Part shown: piece after piece, positions 8,216 through 15,935 of the stretch
Layout of the letters: every line of letters starts with the position of its first letter
How positions within the stretch are numbered: the stretch's first letter is position 1
NCBI GenBank assembly: GCA_903867885.1
Contig: CAIPTD010000161.1
Coordinates: 20,117 to 84,116 of the forward strand
Direction: 5' to 3'
Length of the DNA stretch: 64,000 nt
Source of the DNA: an uncultured Ferrovum sp.
GTDB taxonomy: Bacteria; Pseudomonadota; Gammaproteobacteria; Burkholderiales; Ferrovaceae
Notes under the pieces: generated by a model
The model's input: the letters and a program-made list of their open reading frames with translations, nothing else
Told to the model about the DNA's origin: nothing
The model's database searches: none
Program-made: the position numbers and the translations under genes

Positions 8216-8539
8216 CTAGTAAGTGATCCGGAGAATGCGCATTGCATGGTTTGATCCAACCACTACGGAAGGTGGGAATTGGCGTGGGTGAGACTGAACA
8301 TTGGATGGGTTGCCTACCTGAATGACTTTGGCACCTTTTACTTCAGCATCTTCAAGTAAACTTTGAAGCCGGGTGAAGTGGCGATCAGAAATGATAGATG
8401 AGTAATCTTTGCTGGCAGGCCCCTCTGGGTAGAGATTAGAAACGGCTTGGTGATAAGCTGAGATAAAAGCCTCTACTGTAAAAGTAAATTTAGGGGTGAC
8501 TGAGATGTTTCGGGTGGTCTGGAGAATGTTGTTCTGCAT
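8216..8539 (-). pseudogene. Internal fragment of a coniferyl-aldehyde-dehydrogenase-like gene
   Basis: The 107-aa frame contains FISAYHQAVSNLYPEG followed by DYSSIISDRHFTRLQSLLED and AEVKGAKVIQ. This matches the region of coniferyl aldehyde dehydrogenases between the catalytic-cysteine segment and the EEIFGP motif. Neither the catalytic Cys/Glu residues nor the C-terminal third is present; the frame ends in unrelated sequence shortly after a degenerate MRILR. I read it as an eroded internal piece of a former aldehyde dehydrogenase gene, not a functional enzyme. Its 5' end overlaps the His-rich gene by 50 bases. Confidence 0.65.
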
Positions 8540-8717
8540 AAAGCTGAGCTGCTTGTTCTTGGTGTTTTATGGCATGCATCACATGCCCATACGCCATGTG
8601 AGCTTGATGGGCTGAATCATCATGTTTTCCAGACTGATGAAGCGTATTTGCGAGCTCATGATGACGTGCAGCGGCCTGAAGATGCTGAGCAGCTGAATGA
8701 TGATGATCATGTTTCAT
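8490..8717 (-). CDS. Small histidine-rich helical protein
   Basis: 75 aa, about a quarter of them histidine, in Ala/His/Gln-rich helical repeats (HHHSAAQHLQAAARHHE, YGHVMHAIKHQEQAA). Short proteins of this make-up are common in proteobacteria and have no assigned function; metal buffering or a stress role is only a guess. No signal peptide is visible. The gene is followed by the aldehyde dehydrogenase remnant and preceded by nnrD's 3' end on the same strand. Confidence 0.6.
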   Translation of the reverse strand: MKHDHHHSAAQHLQAAARHHELANTLHQSGKHDDSAHQAHMAYGHVMHAIKHQEQAAQLYAEQHSPDHPKHLSHP

Positions 8718-8753
8718 ATCAGTCCCCTTAAGTAAATTGCCATTATTTAAAAC

Positions 8754-9650
8754 TTAAATAATGGATGCGGAAGAAGCTTTGTTCAGTAAGCTGCGGGCAG
8801 CAAGAACAAGTTCCGATGCGGTCATGCCGATCGGACCAATTCCTGAATCGGCTAATTGATCTCCCGCAGCAGCATGTAATTGCACGCCCAAACAGGTGGC
8901 TTCCCAAACTCCTAGTTGCTGACGAATACCTTGTGAGCACAGTGCACTGATTATTCCGGTGAGAACATCTCCCATCCCCCCGGTGGCCATTCCAGCATTG
9001 CCAGCCAAACAGCGTTGAGGAATGCGTTCAAGCGCACCCACTAAAGTATGTTGGCCTTTCAAAACGACAATCGAGTGGCTGATCTGAATTAAATGCTTCA
9101 AAGCAGCCAATCGATCTGACTGCACTACGTTGTTATCGTTACTGAGTAAGCGCGCTGCTTCTCCGGGATGGGGCGTCAACACAGTTGGAAATTGCCGCAG
9201 TTTCATCCTAGATAAAAGAGTTCGATGACTTGCAAGAATATTCAGCGCATCGGCGTCTACTATAAGCGGGCCCTTGTGGTTGATTGCTGAGCGCAGCCAT
9301 TGTTTAGCGCTTTCATTTTGTCCTAATCCTGGTCCTATCGCGATAACATCAACAGGGTTTGAGTTGATCCATGATTCAGGATTCTCATTGCTGATGTCAT
9401 GGATCATCAATTCTGGGTGGGCGGCACTCACGTGCGCAGAATACCTGTCCAACATGCCTAGTCTCACCAGTCCAGCACCACAGTACAAGGCCCCTAGCCC
9501 CGCTAATAGAAGGCCGCCTGACATGCCGTGAGCCCCACCAATGATTAAAACTTTTCCGGCATCGCCTTTATGGGTATCTTTTTTTCTATCAAGACGTTTG
9601 GCAAATAATTTTGCCTCCAAGTCTTGGAACAGTATTTCCTCCTTGCACAT
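8754..9650 (-). CDS. nnrD: ADP-dependent NAD(P)H-hydrate dehydratase
   Basis: Repairs damaged NADHX/NADPHX back to NAD(P)H using ADP. The 298-aa protein shows GKVLIIGGAHGMSGGLLLAG, the IVDADALNIL and LTPHPGEAARLL segments, VVLKGQHTLV, and the nucleotide-binding loop NAGMATGGMGDVLTGII near the C-terminus, all typical of the YjeF C-terminal/ribokinase-like fold. The NnrE epimerase domain that is fused in many bacteria is absent here, so a separate epimerase is expected elsewhere. Confidence 0.93.
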   Translation of the reverse strand: MCKEEILFQDLEAKLFAKRLDRKKDTHKGDAGKVLIIGGAHGMSGGLLLAGLGALYCGAGLVRLGMLDRYSAHVSAAHPELMIHDISNENPESWINSNPVDVIAIGPGLGQNESAKQWLRSAINHKGPLIVDADALNILASHRTLLSRMKLRQFPTVLTPHPGEAARLLSNDNNVVQSDRLAALKHLIQISHSIVVLKGQHTLVGALERIPQRCLAGNAGMATGGMGDVLTGIISALCSQGIRQQLGVWEATCLGVQLHAAAGDQLADSGIGPIGMTASELVLAARSLLNKASSASII

Positions 9651-9684
9651 CTTTTCTCCTAAATACGCGATCAGCGCAGCGTCA

Positions 9685-10149
9685 TCAGAGCTGACGATTC
9701 CTTTTTAATTTTGGTATGCGGCGATGAAAAACGCCTAAAGGTGCGCCGGTTAAACCACCATTCATGTTGAGCTTCACCTGGGCCCGCATCTTTACAATTC
9801 GATTTGCGTATAAATTAAGCCCATGTGAAAACACAAAGATGCTGGCAGAAATAACTCCAATGACCGCTAACACCGCGAGACAGATCGCTCCCATTTTAGA
9901 AAAAGTAGTCAATACAAACCAGATGGAATCGGGATGAACCTCGCCTACATAACGGTCGCCTACCCAAGTGATGAGTGCGATGATGGCTAGAGGGGAAGCA
10001 AATATGAGTGTAGCCCCCATTATGGATGAAATGCCCGCCATTACTTTTAAGCCCTTAATGACTAAAGGTTCAGTGAACGGCAGATAGCTTGGTGGTGGGG
10101 CGACGGAATCGATATCAATAACAGGAGAAGTATTTTCATGAGTGGTCAT
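9685..10149 (-). CDS. Two-TM membrane protein, paralogue of the protein at 15385
   Basis: 154-aa protein with two hydrophobic segments (around ATLIFASPLAIIALITWVG and LAVLAVIGVISASIFVFS). Across this region it aligns with the 15385-15900 product: the pattern G-x-x-x-IF-x-x-PL-x-IIA, then FSK-x-G and an FxF segment are shared, as is a C-terminal GVF(H/R)-x-x-PKL element. I do not recognise a named family. It is followed on the same strand by nnrD (35 bases) and preceded by the Crp-like regulator gene (27 bases). Confidence 0.65.
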   Translation of the reverse strand: MTTHENTSPVIDIDSVAPPPSYLPFTEPLVIKGLKVMAGISSIMGATLIFASPLAIIALITWVGDRYVGEVHPDSIWFVLTTFSKMGAICLAVLAVIGVISASIFVFSHGLNLYANRIVKMRAQVKLNMNGGLTGAPLGVFHRRIPKLKRNRQL

Positions 10150-10176
10150 ACGGCCCTCTACGATGAAATCAAAACA

Positions 10177-10893
10177 TTAAGTTGCATATCTTTCAGGTAG
10201 CAAACGATCGTATTCTCTTTTCACAACGCCGTAGCATTCACACGTTCTATGCTCAAGCTTTTCTCTATCTAAAACCGTAATGTGTCCTCTAGAATAAGAA
10301 ATATATCCTGCTTCTTGCAGCTTACCCGCAACTTCAGTAACGCCTTCTCTTCTGACCCCCAACATATTGGCGATAAGGTCTTGCGTCATGACCAATTCAG
10401 ATCCCGATAATCGATCAATACTTAATAAGAGCCAACGGCATAGTTGCTGGTCAATAGTATGGTGTCTATTGCACACTGCGGTTTGAGACATCTGTGTAAT
10501 TAATGCTTGTGTAAAGCGCAAGAGAAGATGCATGGCTTGGGTTGAGGAATTAAAAAGATCAAGCAAAACACTAGAACGAAGGCGATAGGCTCGCCCCGCA
10601 CTTTGCACAACTGCGCGAGAAATGGTGGACTCTCCACCAAGGAAAACCGTTATTCCAACCACACCTTCATTCCCAATAATGCCAATCTCGGCTGTTGCCC
10701 CATTTTCTAGTCCGTACAAAATAGAGACGAGTGAATTAATTGGAAAGTAAACATAAGGCATTTTCACGCTAGGTTCTGATAACACTAAACCTAACTCAAG
10801 ATGGACTTCTTCAACATGGGTTTGAATTGACTCCCAATCTTTTTGGGGAAGACATCGCAATATAAGGTTTATTTTTGGTGGGTTTGATGTCAT
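10177..10893 (-). CDS. Crp/Fnr-family transcriptional regulator
   Basis: 238 aa: an N-terminal cyclic-nucleotide-binding-like beta roll (YFPINSLVSILYGLENG, then EIGIIGNEGVVGITVFLGGE) and a C-terminal winged helix (QDLIANMLGVRREGVTEVAGKLQEAGYI). There is no N-terminal Cys cluster of the Fnr type, so an oxygen-sensing Fe-S centre is unlikely; a CxC pair (RTCECYG) sits near the C-terminus. The effector is unknown. The upstream region contains AT-rich sequence but no operator I can define. Confidence 0.88.
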   Translation of the reverse strand: MTSNPPKINLILRCLPQKDWESIQTHVEEVHLELGLVLSEPSVKMPYVYFPINSLVSILYGLENGATAEIGIIGNEGVVGITVFLGGESTISRAVVQSAGRAYRLRSSVLLDLFNSSTQAMHLLLRFTQALITQMSQTAVCNRHHTIDQQLCRWLLLSIDRLSGSELVMTQDLIANMLGVRREGVTEVAGKLQEAGYISYSRGHITVLDREKLEHRTCECYGVVKREYDRLLPERYAT

Positions 10894-10994
10894 ATGAATC
10901 CGCGATTTAGGATTTGCTCAGTAAAAAAATAATAGCAATATTACCCGTTATGAAGTTTGACTTATGTGCGGAATCGAACGCTCCATAGTGCTAA

Positions 10995-11022
10995 AAGGCC
11001 CCACGTCGAAGACAAGGGCCTT
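10995..11022 (-). terminator. Stem-loop at the end of the kinase/regulator operon
   Basis: Arms AAGGCCC / GGGCCTT with a 14-base loop, 80 bases beyond the stop of the small membrane-protein gene. On the minus strand it is followed by TTTT. It is a plausible terminator of the 13672-to-11103 operon; the rest of the 10894-11102 gap holds no supportable gene. Confidence 0.45.
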
Positions 11023-11102
11023 ATAAACAGCAGCGTTGCTTGGGTTGATTATTTAGTTGAGATTCAATCTATTTTTGCTGCAACTCAGCAAAAAAATCTG
11101 CA

Positions 11103-11453
11103 TCAAGAGACGCGCATCATGTACTCGTCGTTGAGTTGTTGCGGAGTAACCCCACGTTTTAGCCGCTCAATATCAACAGGGGATAAGGTCATTGTTTGAC
11201 CATTTGATAGCGTGAGCTTTACTGTTCCTGTTAGAGCGTCGGAGACTAAGGTAGGGGGCACGAGCGTTTTGACTTGGTTTTGTTGGGTATCAGCATGTGG
11301 AAGCGCCTGCTTATGTGACCTTTCGTCCGCAAGATAGCTGAAAATTGCATAGGCTAAAAAGGCGAATGACAAAATAAAACCCAAACTAAAAAGCATCAGA
11401 ACCATTGCGCTATTCTCTGAACTATACCTTCCGAAGCTTAAAGGAATTTTCAT
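11103..11453 (-). CDS. Small single-TM protein of the two-component operon
   Basis: 116 aa if started at 11453 (MKIPLSFGRY), which has a GGAGG site ten bases upstream; the longer open frame begins with an unlikely TTG. One transmembrane helix (MVLMLFSLGFILSFAFLAYA) near the N-terminus is followed by a linker and a small domain (GTVKLTLSNGQTMTLSPVDI). No family recognised. It is the last gene of the kinase-regulator unit, 60 bases after the response regulator, so a role as accessory or target of that system is possible but unproven. Confidence 0.6.
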   Translation of the reverse strand: MKIPLSFGRYSSENSAMVLMLFSLGFILSFAFLAYAIFSYLADERSHKQALPHADTQQNQVKTLVPPTLVSDALTGTVKLTLSNGQTMTLSPVDIERLKRGVTPQQLNDEYMMRVS

Positions 11454-11513
11454 GGGGAAAAATCCTCCGAAAGGATGTTTTTTTTGCAAATGAGCGCTGA
11501 ATGCATAAAGGAT

Positions 11514-12176
11514 CTATTCCTCTATTCGCTTAAATCGCTCCCTGCTCCTGCTTGTTTTGGGATTGATCAAATCAAACAGTTCGGAAACGGATTCCACCTG
11601 GAGTTTGTGAAAGATCGAAGATTTGTGTTGTTTGATAGTAGGTGCAGAAAGGTGCAGTTTTTCAGCAATCTCCTGGTTTTTGCAGCCCAGAAGTAACAGA
11701 TTAAACACCTGCTGCTCTCTGCGCGTTAACAAGTCCAATTTTTGATTTAACTGTTTCTGATGCAAAGCCAATTGGTTGAATTGAATGTCGATTTCTATGG
11801 CTTCGATCACGGCCTTCTTGAGGTTATCCCAGCCAAATGGCTTTAACAAAAAATCAACTGCTCCACCTTTCAAAGCTTTGATTATTTGATAATCCTCACT
11901 GCGTCCACTAATGAAAATAATCGGGGTGGTGCGACCTTGTTTTTTCAGTTCTGCCTGAAGTTCTATCCCGCTCATTTCGGGCATTCGCATGTCGGTCACA
12001 ATCACTGCGGGATTGGAAGGGTGAGCAACCTTCAAGAATTCTTTGGGGTTGGAGTAAGCTAAAACTTTGAAATGATCCGTAAGCATGAGTTGTGCAATGT
12101 CGTTGCGTAACTCATTGTCATCTTCAATTAAAAACACGGTGGCATCAGTGTTGAATTGATCAAAACAAGAATTCAT
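11514..12176 (-). CDS. Response regulator with LuxR-type HTH output
   Basis: 220 aa. Receiver domain with acidic pocket E18/D19/D20, phospho-acceptor D62 (VTDMRMPEMSG), S90 and K112 (FLLKPF), then a LuxR/FixJ-type helix-turn-helix (LTRREQQVFNLLLLGCKNQE, IAEKLHLSAPTIKQHKSSIF). All phosphotransfer residues are intact. The start codon overlaps the stop of the kinase gene by one base, indicating translational coupling and a dedicated kinase-regulator pair. The signal and targets are not deducible. Confidence 0.92.
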   Translation of the reverse strand: MNSCFDQFNTDATVFLIEDDNELRNDIAQLMLTDHFKVLAYSNPKEFLKVAHPSNPAVIVTDMRMPEMSGIELQAELKKQGRTTPIIFISGRSEDYQIIKALKGGAVDFLLKPFGWDNLKKAVIEAIEIDIQFNQLALHQKQLNQKLDLLTRREQQVFNLLLLGCKNQEIAEKLHLSAPTIKQHKSSIFHKLQVESVSELFDLINPKTSRSRERFKRIEE

Positions 12177-13672
12177 CAGGATGCTAAGTCTTCAATCAAA
12201 GAATGGATAACTGGAATAGAGAGTTTGAAACAAGCGCCACTAAGTGGAAGATTTTCATATTCAATATGACCATGATGTTTTTCCACCACATAGGAACAAA
12301 ACCATAAACCGATTCCCATACCATCCGCTTTAGAGGTGGTGAAAAGGCTGAAAATATTGTTTTTACCTTCAATAGCTACCCCTTTACCGTTATCTGAAAT
12401 TGCAATGGTCAGCATACCCTCTACCGTAGATGTTTCAATACGAATCATTCTGGCGTGATCTCTCGATTCTTCAAGGGACTCGATGGCGTTTGTGAGCAAA
12501 TTGACCAGTACCTGAACAAGTAGAGGGCGCCAGAGTTCAACTAGTTCATGCGCATTGAGTGCGAAATGAAATGTGATATCAGATCGCTCCGATCTATCTT
12601 TAACGCATTCAACAGCCTCCAGAACAAGTTCTTTTGTGTCGCACAATGTAAAGTCAAGCTCAGAGGATTTAAACAAATACTTCATCTGCAAAATGAGGTT
12701 GGCAGCAGAAACATTGGCCGTTTTGATTTTATTAATCAGGGGTTCAAATTCTTCCGAAAACCCCCGCGCATTGGCCAGAAGCAAAATCCTTTCTGCGTTA
12801 ATTTGTATACGAGCAAGAAACTGATTGAGTTCGTGCGCCATGCCTGCACTAAAAGCGCCGGCTTCAATCAGTGTTTTATTCTTCGTCATACGGCTAAGTA
12901 AACTTTCTTTTTCAATCAATAAATCGTATATCTGCTTGGAGTTCACTCGCCTGTCATGAGCCATACGCGATCTACTTTGAATCCAGAACAAGAGAAGCAG
13001 CGTTTGCGAAAAAACGATCACCAAAAACATCAGAGTTCTATTCAATACCCAAAATTGGTTGATATCGACAATACTGGGGTAGTGATGAATAAAAAATAGA
13101 TAATCTAAACCTATCAATATGGACCGGAAAAGCGAGTAGGTGCCGGTTAAAACGGCAAAATAATAAATAAAACGTAGTAAGTGACTGCTTTCTATCTTGA
13201 TGAGAAGACGCGATTCATATGCGATATTGGTTGAAATGATTAATGAGATGATCCCGCTCAAAAAGTATCTAAGATAGAACTCACCTGTAACTGTAATTAA
13301 ATTGAGGGTGGTGGCCAAAAAAAAGTAGGGTGCAATAAATGCTATCCCTTCGACTAATGAAATCTTTCTTCTAAAACTGCGTAAGAAAAAACCTTGTAGC
13401 CAAGATCCAAAAGAAAAAAACCATGCAGCAACGATCAATGGCGGCATTTGTGCGTACAGGAAAGGGTCTCTCAACACGTCAACTTTGTGACTTTCAATGA
13501 GATAAATAACGATGGAATACCCCGTAAAGGTAAGGGTAATCATTGCGATCAATATATAAAAAGTAAGATCTCTGGGCGCATCAATCAAAAAAAAGACAGC
13601 CAACAACAGCATGGCTAGTAACAAGCCAATAACCAGAATAGGCGCCACCGATATGATTAAGTTGATGATCAT
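12176..13672 (-). CDS. Membrane histidine kinase with a seven-helix sensor region
   Basis: 498 aa. The first 230 residues form about seven hydrophobic helices with very short loops, resembling 7TM sensor kinases. After a short coiled linker comes the dimerisation domain with the phospho-acceptor H280 in AGMAHELNQFLARI, then a catalytic domain with N box (VNLLTNAIESLEE), G1 (DNGKGVA) and G2 (GMGIGLWFCSYVVEKHHGHI). There is no periplasmic sensing domain, so it may sense the membrane or a small membrane-soluble ligand. It is followed directly by its response regulator. Confidence 0.9.
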   Translation of the reverse strand: MIINLIISVAPILVIGLLLAMLLLAVFFLIDAPRDLTFYILIAMITLTFTGYSIVIYLIESHKVDVLRDPFLYAQMPPLIVAAWFFSFGSWLQGFFLRSFRRKISLVEGIAFIAPYFFLATTLNLITVTGEFYLRYFLSGIISLIISTNIAYESRLLIKIESSHLLRFIYYFAVLTGTYSLFRSILIGLDYLFFIHHYPSIVDINQFWVLNRTLMFLVIVFSQTLLLLFWIQSRSRMAHDRRVNSKQIYDLLIEKESLLSRMTKNKTLIEAGAFSAGMAHELNQFLARIQINAERILLLANARGFSEEFEPLINKIKTANVSAANLILQMKYLFKSSELDFTLCDTKELVLEAVECVKDRSERSDITFHFALNAHELVELWRPLLVQVLVNLLTNAIESLEESRDHARMIRIETSTVEGMLTIAISDNGKGVAIEGKNNIFSLFTTSKADGMGIGLWFCSYVVEKHHGHIEYENLPLSGACFKLSIPVIHSLIEDLAS

Positions 13673-13816
13673 CTGAGTCAGGCTGTGCTTCGCTTAAAAA
13701 ATGATTGGCCCTAAATCTAAATCAAGATAGGTGATTGAGCTTACATCGTTTCAAGCGATTCGGTATGATGTGTATGTTAAGAATTATGATGATTAATCTA
13801 AATGCTATGGTGAGCC

Positions 13817-14218
13817 ATGCTTCCCGTCACGTCTCTGTTTTGCGCTGTTTTGACATTTATCTTCATGCGGCTTTCTTTTCATGTTGTGTCTTTGCGGAAG
13901 CGAACACAATCGTGGTTACGCCCTGATGGCAGCGAGGAATTAGAACGCGCGATACGCGCTCAAACGAGTTTTATCACCTATGTGCCGATCGGTGTGGTCA
14001 TGGTTGCTTGCTTGGAACTCAACAGGGCGCCCTGGTACTTATTGGCTTTTATGTCCATGTTTTTAGTGATTGGGCGCATTTTGTATATTGATGGAGTCAA
14101 CAAGCCTCATAGCAATCCAAGAAAACGTAATCTTGGTATTGCATTTACGTTTTCTGCTTTGTTGTGCCTAGGGGTGCTGAACGTAGTGTGGCCTTTATAT
14201 ATCCTGTTTTATGATTGA
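13817..14218 (+). CDS. MAPEG-family membrane protein
   Basis: 133 aa with four hydrophobic helices. The segment ERAIRAQTSFITYVPIGVVM matches the conserved helix-2 signature of membrane-associated eicosanoid/glutathione metabolism proteins (ERAxRAxxNxxExxP-like, here degenerate). Bacterial members act as membrane glutathione transferases or peroxidases or have no assigned role. The start at 13817 is supported by the first helix; a weak upstream site is present. A second MAPEG-like gene is at 20593. Confidence 0.75.
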   Translation: MLPVTSLFCAVLTFIFMRLSFHVVSLRKRTQSWLRPDGSEELERAIRAQTSFITYVPIGVVMVACLELNRAPWYLLAFMSMFLVIGRILYIDGVNKPHSNPRKRNLGIAFTFSALLCLGVLNVVWPLYILFYD

Positions 14219-14340
14219 GTGCGCTATATTTGATTTTTTGGATATGGAAGTCACTGATAAGCATGATGCTAATATAGGTTTTTAAGCCTAAACTGCCGGA
14301 TTATTCACTATCGCTGATGCGAAAGTTTAGATTCCGGATC

Positions 14341-15270
14341 ATGAATTTCCAACAACTCAAAATCATCCGGGAAACCGTTCGGCAGGGTTTCAATCTCACT
14401 CAAGTTGCTGAAGTGCTCTTTACTTCTCAGCCCGGGGTCTCGCGCAACATTAAAGAGTTGGAAGAAGAACTGGGTATTGAGATCTTTGTGCGCCGAGGCA
14501 AGCGTCTCTTGGGCTTGACTGAACCGGGTAAAGAACTTGTAATCGCTGTCGATCAGATTCTTGCTGATGCACACAACCTTAAAAAAATTGCGGAACAATT
14601 CTTAAATAAAGAAATTGGCCAACTCACCATTGCAACAACACACACGCAAGCCCGATACGCGCTACCAGGGCTGATTAAATGGTTTAAGACGGACTACCCC
14701 AAAGTGCATCTGGCACTTCAGCAAGGTACCCCCAGCGAAATTTCTTCCCTATTGATCGCAGGTGATGCCGATATTGGGATTGCTACTGAAAATCTTAAGA
14801 ATATCCCTGAGCTTGTGACTTTTCCGTTCTATTCTTGGAACCATGCGGTTGTGGTGAGAAAAGATCACCCGCTGACCCAGGAAAATACACTCACTCTGGA
14901 GAAAATTGCAGCGTACCCCATCATCACCTATCACGAGGGGTATACAGGCCGAGCAGCGATTGACAAGACCTTTGAGGACGCTAATCTGATTCCCGATATC
15001 GTGCTGTCAGCGATCGATGCAGATGTGATCAAAACCTACGTTGAACTCGATCTGGGGGTGGGCATCATTGCCTCAATGGCGTACACAGCAGATAAAGACC
15101 GTGAGTTAGCGCTGTTGCATGCCGATCATCTCTTTTTAAAGAGCACTACCGTAGCGGCCGTTAGAAGAGGAACCTATCTTAGAAGCTACACTTTGGCATT
15201 TTTAGAGAAACTATCCCCTCATTTTGGAGCGCAAGCCATTCGAGAAGCGATTCAAAAAATGGAAAGCTAG
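14341..15270 (+). CDS. cysB: LysR-family regulator, CysB-like
   Basis: 309 aa when started at 14341 (MNFQQLKIIRETVRQGFNLT), the start used by CysB/Cbl proteins; an in-frame ATG at 14317 adds eight atypical residues. The N-terminal winged HTH (NLTQVAEVLFTSQPGVSRNI) and the substrate-binding domain with TTHTQARYALP match CysB, which senses N-acetylserine or sulfate status and activates sulfur-assimilation genes. None of its usual targets is in the window. Cbl or SsuR are alternative names for close relatives. Confidence 0.85.
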   Translation: MNFQQLKIIRETVRQGFNLTQVAEVLFTSQPGVSRNIKELEEELGIEIFVRRGKRLLGLTEPGKELVIAVDQILADAHNLKKIAEQFLNKEIGQLTIATTHTQARYALPGLIKWFKTDYPKVHLALQQGTPSEISSLLIAGDADIGIATENLKNIPELVTFPFYSWNHAVVVRKDHPLTQENTLTLEKIAAYPIITYHEGYTGRAAIDKTFEDANLIPDIVLSAIDADVIKTYVELDLGVGIIASMAYTADKDRELALLHADHLFLKSTTVAAVRRGTYLRSYTLAFLEKLSPHFGAQAIREAIQKMES

Positions 15271-15384
15271 CAAAATAATTTTTTTGATTTAATGATTGAA
15301 GGTTTATCTGGTGCAGTTCCTATGCATGAAGGTCCACTTCGTTTAGCATTTAAGGATTAAATATCCTTGGAAGGAGGGGAGTTC

Positions 15385-15900
15385 TTGCTTCGCTACCTAT
15401 TGCAAAACTTGGCGTCCTTAATTGGAACCCTTGCCATATTTGGCGCACCCCTTGGTATCATTGCATTCATTGCGTTTGCCGGACAGGACTTTATTGGGTC
15501 ATTTAAAGATCAGACCACTTTGTTATTTCTGACAAGCTTTTCGAAGATTGGTCTGATTTCATTTTTTGCTGTGGTGTTGGTGGGTATTGTCGCGGTTTAT
15601 TTGTTCAAGTTTTCACGAATGCTTCAGAGAACCGCCGACAAAATGGAAGACGCCTTTATTGGTGAAAATCGGGGGGCTTCAAATTGGCTGGGTGAGGGGG
15701 GAGAAGAAGTCGAGCAGCCTACTGATGAAGTGCATGGTGTATTTCGCAAACCACCAAAGCTTCATTCTGCTTGGGAAGATTTTGGGAAGACAAAAGAGCA
15801 GCTCGATAATGAGGAATTAGAACGTCGCAGGAGAGTAAATCGTTCTCTGGCTCCTTATGTTTCTGGTGACTCAAGGCTGGGTACAAAAGACGATTCTTAA
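15385..15900 (+). CDS. Two-TM membrane protein, paralogue of the protein at 9685
   Basis: 171 aa. I start it at a TTG (15385, giving xLRYLLQNLASLIG) because a strong AAGGAGG site ends about seven bases upstream; a TTG at 15367 lies before that site. Two transmembrane helices flank a short FAGQDFIGSFKDQ loop, followed by a charged cytoplasmic tail with Glu/Arg-rich helix. It shares its membrane region and a GVFRKPPKL motif with the 9685-10149 product. No named family. Confidence 0.6.
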   Translation: MLRYLLQNLASLIGTLAIFGAPLGIIAFIAFAGQDFIGSFKDQTTLLFLTSFSKIGLISFFAVVLVGIVAVYLFKFSRMLQRTADKMEDAFIGENRGASNWLGEGGEEVEQPTDEVHGVFRKPPKLHSAWEDFGKTKEQLDNEELERRRRVNRSLAPYVSGDSRLGTKDDS

Positions 15901-15935
15901 ATTGTGTGCAAATACACTTTATTACATGTTGCAGC

